A DNA stretch of 32,164 bases from a virus. The notes beneath the pieces are model-generated. The model saw nothing but the letters and a program-made list of their open reading frames with translations, had not been told where the DNA came from and did no database searches. The translations under genes were made by a program, and so were the position numbers. Position 1 is the first letter of the stretch. Each line of letters begins with the position of its first letter. This document shows positions 29,417 to 32,164 of the stretch, piece by piece. The stretch spans positions 1-32,164 of IMG/VR virus record IMGVR_UViG_3300034418_003171, one strand, 5' to 3'.

Positions 29417-29578
29417 CAAGAAGTCCTTTATTTCCTCTTCGCTCCACCTGTTTCCAACGCCCATATAATGAGGCTGTGGTAGGCTTTTGTTCCTGACGCC
29501 CCCTAAGAAGTCGGTTATCGTTAAGCCCAGCATACGGGCCGCTTGGACGGCCTTGATGTACTTAGGGAACCTAGACAT
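29396..29578 (-). CDS. AlpA/excisionase-like small DNA-binding protein
   Basis: A 60-residue protein, MSRFPKYIKAVQAARMLGLT, with an HTH start, a wing-like QPHYMGVGNRW segment and a final helix EEEIKDFLKNG, as in AlpA or excisionase-type winged helices. Its stop codon lies in the terminator hairpin of the opposite-strand small RNA. Last gene of the leftward accessory cassette. Without an integrase in view, excision is not implied; it could be a regulator. Confidence 0.6.
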   Translation of the reverse strand: MSRFPKYIKAVQAARMLGLTITDFLGGVRNKSLPQPHYMGVGNRWSEEEIKDFLKNGPRV

Positions 29579-29852
29579 CCTGCTCTAACCGATCCTGTGC
29601 GCCTGATATAATTGCTTTTAGGGTATATCTGTCAGCACTGTCTAGTATTCCGTTAATGAGTTTAGTACAGTCTGTTCCCCGAAATTCTATCCATCCGGTT
29701 GGGGCAACATTATTGCTTATATCTATGGTAAAGACATCAGGGAGGTAGTCGCTATATTGCCTCTCAAGGCTGTACGCTCTGTTTTCACGCCCATGAAAAG
29801 AAATTCTTTTTTTTGCGATAAAGTTCGGGTCGCACGTTATAATTTCAATCAT
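29571..29852 (-). CDS. Unknown small protein
   Basis: A 93-residue protein, MIEIITCDPNFIAKKRISFH, with a central DVFTIDISNNVAPTGWIEFR strand pair and a helical end. No family recognised. Its ribosome-binding context GGAGGTAAACGATGA is identical over 15 bases to that of the GIY-YIG gene, and both are possible targets of the opposite-strand small RNA. Overlaps the next gene by eight bases. Confidence 0.5.
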   Translation of the reverse strand: MIEIITCDPNFIAKKRISFHGRENRAYSLERQYSDYLPDVFTIDISNNVAPTGWIEFRGTDCTKLINGILDSADRYTLKAIISGAQDRLEQDV

Positions 29853-29893
29853 CGTTTACCTCCAAAGTTTTAAGATATTGTATTGGTTTAAGC

Positions 29894-30493
29894 CTAGCAG
29901 AACCCGACATGATTACCTCCGTAATAATCAAAGTAATCATCTCCACAAATGACGTCAGCATTTATCAAGTCTACAAAATTATAAACCTCTGTAAAAACTG
30001 GTTTGTTTTTCTTCAATCTGTTTTTTCTCACTACTTGTTTATTAAATATTGGTCGCATCTTTGCAATCGCTAACGCTTCTACATCTCTTGCCTCTTCATA
30101 TGTTTGGAAATATGATGTCATAATAAAATCAACTGAGTACCACCATGATTTATCATTTCGGTGCTGTCTTATTCGACTGCGAAGATTGTAAGTACAGCCA
30201 ATGTAAAGGGGTATTACTCTCTTGTTTGGGCTATTCCCCTCTTTGTCGGCGTCTGGTAAAGAGCCAAGCAAGTAAACAGAATAGTGTTTTTTGAATGTTT
30301 TATGAGAACGATCCCTGCCCTCTGGCAAGCACTCAAAATGGTTCCAGATAAAGGCATTAGCAAATTGTTCATCTGAGGCCGCAGTTAATGGTTTGTCTTT
30401 CGGAAATGACATGGAATAGTTAAGACCATGGTTCCAATAATACATAGTCTCAGGGGGCGTTCTGGTCCATTTCTTTAGAGAAAGTTTAGTCAT
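29894..30493 (-). CDS. GIY-YIG endonuclease
   Basis: A 199-residue protein with a GIY-YIG nuclease domain at residues about 70-155: HYSVYLLGSL (GIY strand), VIPLYIGCTYNLRSRIRQHR with the YIG strand and R105, then SYFQTYEEARDVEALAIAKM with the metal-binding glutamate near E139, and RPIFNKQ. The N-terminal 70 residues and the last 45 are unassigned and could give DNA or partner specificity. Likely a free-standing homing or anti-host nuclease; the position inside an accessory cassette in the head region fits a homing element. Good GGAGG before the ATG. Confidence 0.82.
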   Translation of the reverse strand: MTKLSLKKWTRTPPETMYYWNHGLNYSMSFPKDKPLTAASDEQFANAFIWNHFECLPEGRDRSHKTFKKHYSVYLLGSLPDADKEGNSPNKRVIPLYIGCTYNLRSRIRQHRNDKSWWYSVDFIMTSYFQTYEEARDVEALAIAKMRPIFNKQVVRKNRLKKNKPVFTEVYNFVDLINADVICGDDYFDYYGGNHVGFC

Positions 30494-30656
30494 CGTTTAC
30501 CTCCGAGGGGTCCATATACTCCTCTGCTATAACGAAGTCTTTTATTTCATCTTCGCTCAAGTAAACGCAAAAGCTGCGTATTACCTGTTCAAGATTATAA
30601 TATCCTTGGTCAACCCGATCCAAGAATTTGTTAGTAACTTTGCGAGTGTATTCCAT
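30486..30656 (-). CDS. 56-residue small acidic protein
   Basis: A short frame MEYTRKVTNKFLDRVDQGYY then NLEQVIRSFCVYLSEDEIKD and an acidic end (AEEYMDPSEVNDD). It fills the gap between the promoter-proximal gene and the GIY-YIG gene, overlapping the latter by eight bases and carrying its GGAGG site. AGGG precedes its ATG. Function unknown; a small acidic helical protein is typical of phage inhibitors, but this is only a resemblance. Confidence 0.5.
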   Translation of the reverse strand: MEYTRKVTNKFLDRVDQGYYNLEQVIRSFCVYLSEDEIKDFVIAEEYMDPSEVNDD

Positions 30657-30660
30657 TCGA

Positions 30661-30912
30661 TTAACCCTTTGCTGCTTTGTCGATGCCGAATGCTAAGTTG
30701 ATGCCGTATGTTGCGCAATTGTGCATGCGTCTTGCGAGTGCGCTATGACTGCTTGCTGGATTTACCTTTGCAGCTTTTTCAGAACGAGCAGCTTGGTCAA
30801 TAAAATATTGAATGGCTTTTGAGCCATCGTTATCAAGCTCGCGCATTTTAGCGTTGAAGATTTTTTTGGCTGTTTCCCATTTTGTAGGAAATTTTGGGTA
30901 GATGCTTGTCAT
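30661..30912 (-). CDS. Unknown small protein, first gene of leftward cassette
   Basis: An 83-residue protein, MTSIYPKFPTKWETAKKIFN, mostly helical (KAIQYFIDQAARSEKAAKVN; LARRMHNCATYGINLAF). No family recognised. It has AAGGAG upstream and lies directly behind promoter P3. Confidence 0.55.
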   Translation of the reverse strand: MTSIYPKFPTKWETAKKIFNAKMRELDNDGSKAIQYFIDQAARSEKAAKVNPASSHSALARRMHNCATYGINLAFGIDKAAKG

Positions 30913-30918
30913 TTCGTT

Positions 30919-31052
30919 TTCTCCTTATTGCCTATGTAACTTATATAGCATCTGTGGATATTGCTGTCAACGCAAAAAGTTAAAATAATTAACAAAAAAG
31001 TTATTGACATCAACAAATTTTGTGGATAAGTTGTATGCAAGGCAAAGGAGAA
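30919..31052. promoter_or_regulatory. Divergent promoters P3/P4 around a palindrome, with DnaA boxes
   Basis: Central palindrome GTTAAAATAATTAAC (30979-30993). Leftward P3: eight bases, -35 TTGACA (30970-30965), 17-bp spacer containing TATCCACA (30960-30953), -10 TATATA (30947-30942), leader GGCAATAAGGAGAA (30932-30919). Rightward P4: ten bases, -35 TTGACA (31004-31009), 17-bp spacer containing the start of TGTGGATAA (31021-31029, a perfect DnaA box on the - strand), -10 TAAGTT (31027-31032), leader GGCAAAGGAGAA (31041-31052). P3 drives the GIY-YIG cassette; P4 drives the small genes to the right. Confidence 0.7.
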
Positions 31053-31057
31053 AGCAC

Positions 31058-31399
31058 ATGAGATACGATCTTTACCAAATCAAAGCAGCTACAGCGACAC
31101 CCGCAGCGGACAAGGCCAAAATCGACATGATGATGGATTTCAGCGACAACAAGATAGGCGGTATAGCGCGGGATGCTTGGGACAAATTCTTTTATACTAG
31201 AGTGGCAACACTTGATGCGAAAGATTACAACGATGCTTTCGAGGTCGGGAATATTGGACCAGAAGAAAAGATTACTCGCTATGCTGCACTTTCATCAGCA
31301 TCAGTCGGAGACATACTTATCGCAGAGGATGGCACCATCGCAGTAATAGCAAATATCGGATTTATCCAAATCGGATACAGCGCAGTACACGCAGCATAA
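31058..31399 (+). CDS. Unknown small protein, first gene after P4
   Basis: A 113-residue protein from the ATG at 31058 (MRYDLYQIKAATATPAADKA); AAAGGAG lies six bases upstream. An in-frame TTG at 31004 is the -35 box of P4, not a start. The sequence has a helical first half (KAKIDMMMDFSDNKIGG) and beta-like second half (VGDILIAEDGTIAVIANIGF), the latter resembling a small OB- or SH3-like barrel. No family recognised. Confidence 0.55.
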   Translation: MRYDLYQIKAATATPAADKAKIDMMMDFSDNKIGGIARDAWDKFFYTRVATLDAKDYNDAFEVGNIGPEEKITRYAALSSASVGDILIAEDGTIAVIANIGFIQIGYSAVHAA

Positions 31400-31411
31400 G
31401 GGGGAATGAAA

Positions 31412-31591
31412 ATGGTAAGAGAGGGACAAGTTATAGATGCGATTGATCACATCTTAGAGACAATGGATCGCAGAGGTTGGGACAAGCTGTCCGAGAAAAG
31501 CAAGAAGTCTTACGAGGCTTTATGGGCTTTACGCGAGGGGCTTGAGGGCAACCCAGATGATGGTACAAAGATGATCTTTTATATACCGTAA
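31412..31591 (+). CDS. Unknown small acidic helical protein
   Basis: A 59-residue protein from the ATG at 31412 (MVREGQVIDAIDHILETMDR), chosen because GGGGG is better spaced for it than for the ATG two codons earlier. Two charged helices and an extended end (DDGTKMIFYIP). No family recognised. Third-party role unclear; it is part of the P4 operon. Confidence 0.5.
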   Translation: MVREGQVIDAIDHILETMDRRGWDKLSEKSKKSYEALWALREGLEGNPDDGTKMIFYIP

Positions 31592-31602
31592 GGAGACAGA
31601 CA

Positions 31603-31866
31603 GTGTTCCAATACAGCAAAAAGCGAGTTCACAAGGATGTTCCAGCTTGGGATATTTTTTACGGCGACAAGCGTTGTGGCTTGCTCACAGCATTTCCTCT
31701 GGACGGCCCAACGGCTACTATAAAGGTTGAACAGAATGTTAAAAGCGATATGAAGGCGATCGTAGAGCGCACGGTTGACGCCTCTACAGTCAATATGTGC
31801 TTTAACAGGGCTACAGAGTTGCACCAAGAAATGATTGAACATATAGTCATGGAGCTTTATTCGTGA
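31603..31866 (+). CDS. Unknown small protein
   Basis: An 87-residue protein starting with GTG (MFQYSKKRVHKDVPAWDIFY) after AAGGAG. A beta pair (DGPTATIKVEQNV) and a C-terminal helix (FNRATELHQEMIEHIVMELY). No family recognised. Twelve bases separate its stop from the next ATG. Confidence 0.5.
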   Translation: MFQYSKKRVHKDVPAWDIFYGDKRCGLLTAFPLDGPTATIKVEQNVKSDMKAIVERTVDASTVNMCFNRATELHQEMIEHIVMELYS

Positions 31867-31878
31867 TACATCAATCAT

Positions 31879-32164
31879 ATGAACATACCAGTTTTTATCA
31901 AAGCCGAGGGTCGCAGACGATTAAACATTGCGAGAGAGCTTGGTGAAATAAACAGGCTTCGGCTGTCTTATGAAAAGTCTCTTGGCACCGCGATGCTTGC
32001 GGTCTTTGCAAAAGCTGGACAGCAAGCGGCAAATAATTTTGAACGCTTCAACAGCTTTACAATGAGAGACCTTCAACACGAGGCCGATGTTGAAAGGGTT
32101 CTTCGCGCACATTACGCAAGCGTCATTACTACTTTCAGCAATAGGGTTTATGACAATACAAAGC
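31879..32164 (+). CDS. Putative MuF-like head morphogenesis protein (3' end outside window)
   Basis: The first 95 codons of a gene cut by the window edge: MNIPVFIKAEGRRRLNIARE, then a charged helix and AMLAVFAKAGQQAANNFERF, with VLRAHYASVITTFSNRVYDN at the end of the visible part. The helix-rich N terminus with HY-SVI--F--RV resembles Mu gpF-like head proteins, which normally follow the portal gene and carry protease or toxin domains at the C terminus. Here it is separated from the portal by an accessory cassette. Family assignment is from these short features only. Confidence 0.5.
   Translation, partial: MNIPVFIKAEGRRRLNIARELGEINRLRLSYEKSLGTAMLAVFAKAGQQAANNFERFNSFTMRDLQHEADVERVLRAHYASVITTFSNRVYDNTK

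Noticed and set aside
29396-29578. Excisionase implying a temperate phage
   Set aside because: No integrase, attachment site or CI-type repressor is visible in the window; AlpA-like proteins also serve as regulators.
1-32164. tRNA genes, CRISPR arrays and insertion sequences
   Set aside because: No cloverleaf-like structures with conserved TTCGA arms, no regularly spaced repeats and no transposase genes were found on reading both strands.

Overview
The window is most of the genome of a tailed bacteriophage. It opens inside a tail tape-measure gene and closes inside a MuF-like head gene. A tape measure followed by a lambda-J-like tip protein points to a long non-contractile (siphovirus-like) tail, and the portal is of the HK97 type. 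The fairly AT-rich DNA, Shine-Dalgarno starts, sigma70-like promoters, an M15 peptidoglycan peptidase and close-packed overlapping genes fit a phage of a Gram-negative host. A marine alphaproteobacterium is my guess from general resemblance, not something the sequence proves. No integrase, tRNA, CRISPR array, DNA polymerase or helicase is visible. The major capsid, prohead protease, head-tail connectors and major tail genes are absent and probably lie between the end and the start of this window on a circular or permuted map.

Layout. (1) 1-8.4 kb, rightward: tape measure, two distal tail/hub proteins, a GNAT acetyltransferase, the large tip protein, then a small fibre protein, a glycine-rich adhesin-like protein and an unknown. 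(2) 8.2-10.6 kb, rightward: small membrane proteins, holin candidates and an M15 endolysin, with several genes of only 32-54 codons joined by stop/start overlaps. (3) 15.1-10.7 kb, leftward: two operons of small mostly unknown genes ending in a SAM methyltransferase. (4) 18.6-15.7 kb, leftward: recombination and early replication genes (Gp157, Erf-type annealing protein, SSB, a DUF1367-like protein, an HTH protein, an HNH nuclease), with a lone rightward rusA resolvase at the far end. (5) 18.65-20.0 kb: two fully overlapping opposed promoters beside a Cro-like gene, then a lambda-O-like initiator carrying iterons in its own coding sequence, and a probable helicase-loader partner. (6) 20.05-23.86 kb: a tightly overlapping cassette of a ParB-like protein, a small protein, a glycosyltransferase-like protein, a permuted DNA methyltransferase-like protein and an IbrA/IbrB pair (PAPS-reductase family plus ParB). 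This is a candidate phage DNA-modification or regulatory system. (7) 23.9-29.2 kb: terminase subunits, a portal with an unusual C-terminal extension, a beta-rich virion protein and two small genes. (8) 29.2-30.9 kb: a leftward accessory cassette with a GIY-YIG nuclease, bounded by a bidirectional terminator and a candidate small RNA. (9) 31.0-32.16 kb: small early-type rightward genes and the start of a MuF-like head gene.

Two regulatory patterns stand out. First, three leftward promoters (13.87, 15.15 and 30.96 kb) share a 15-bp imperfect palindrome 7-8 bp upstream of a TTGAC(A/C) -35 box, a DnaA-box-like TATCCACA in the spacer, and a GGCAA/AGGAGAA leader. A divergent rightward promoter at 31.0 kb and the 18.65 kb operon share parts of this cassette. 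Second, a predicted small RNA at 29.35-29.42 kb carries a stretch that can pair across the ribosome-binding site and start codon of two genes in the neighbouring leftward cassette, including the GIY-YIG nuclease.
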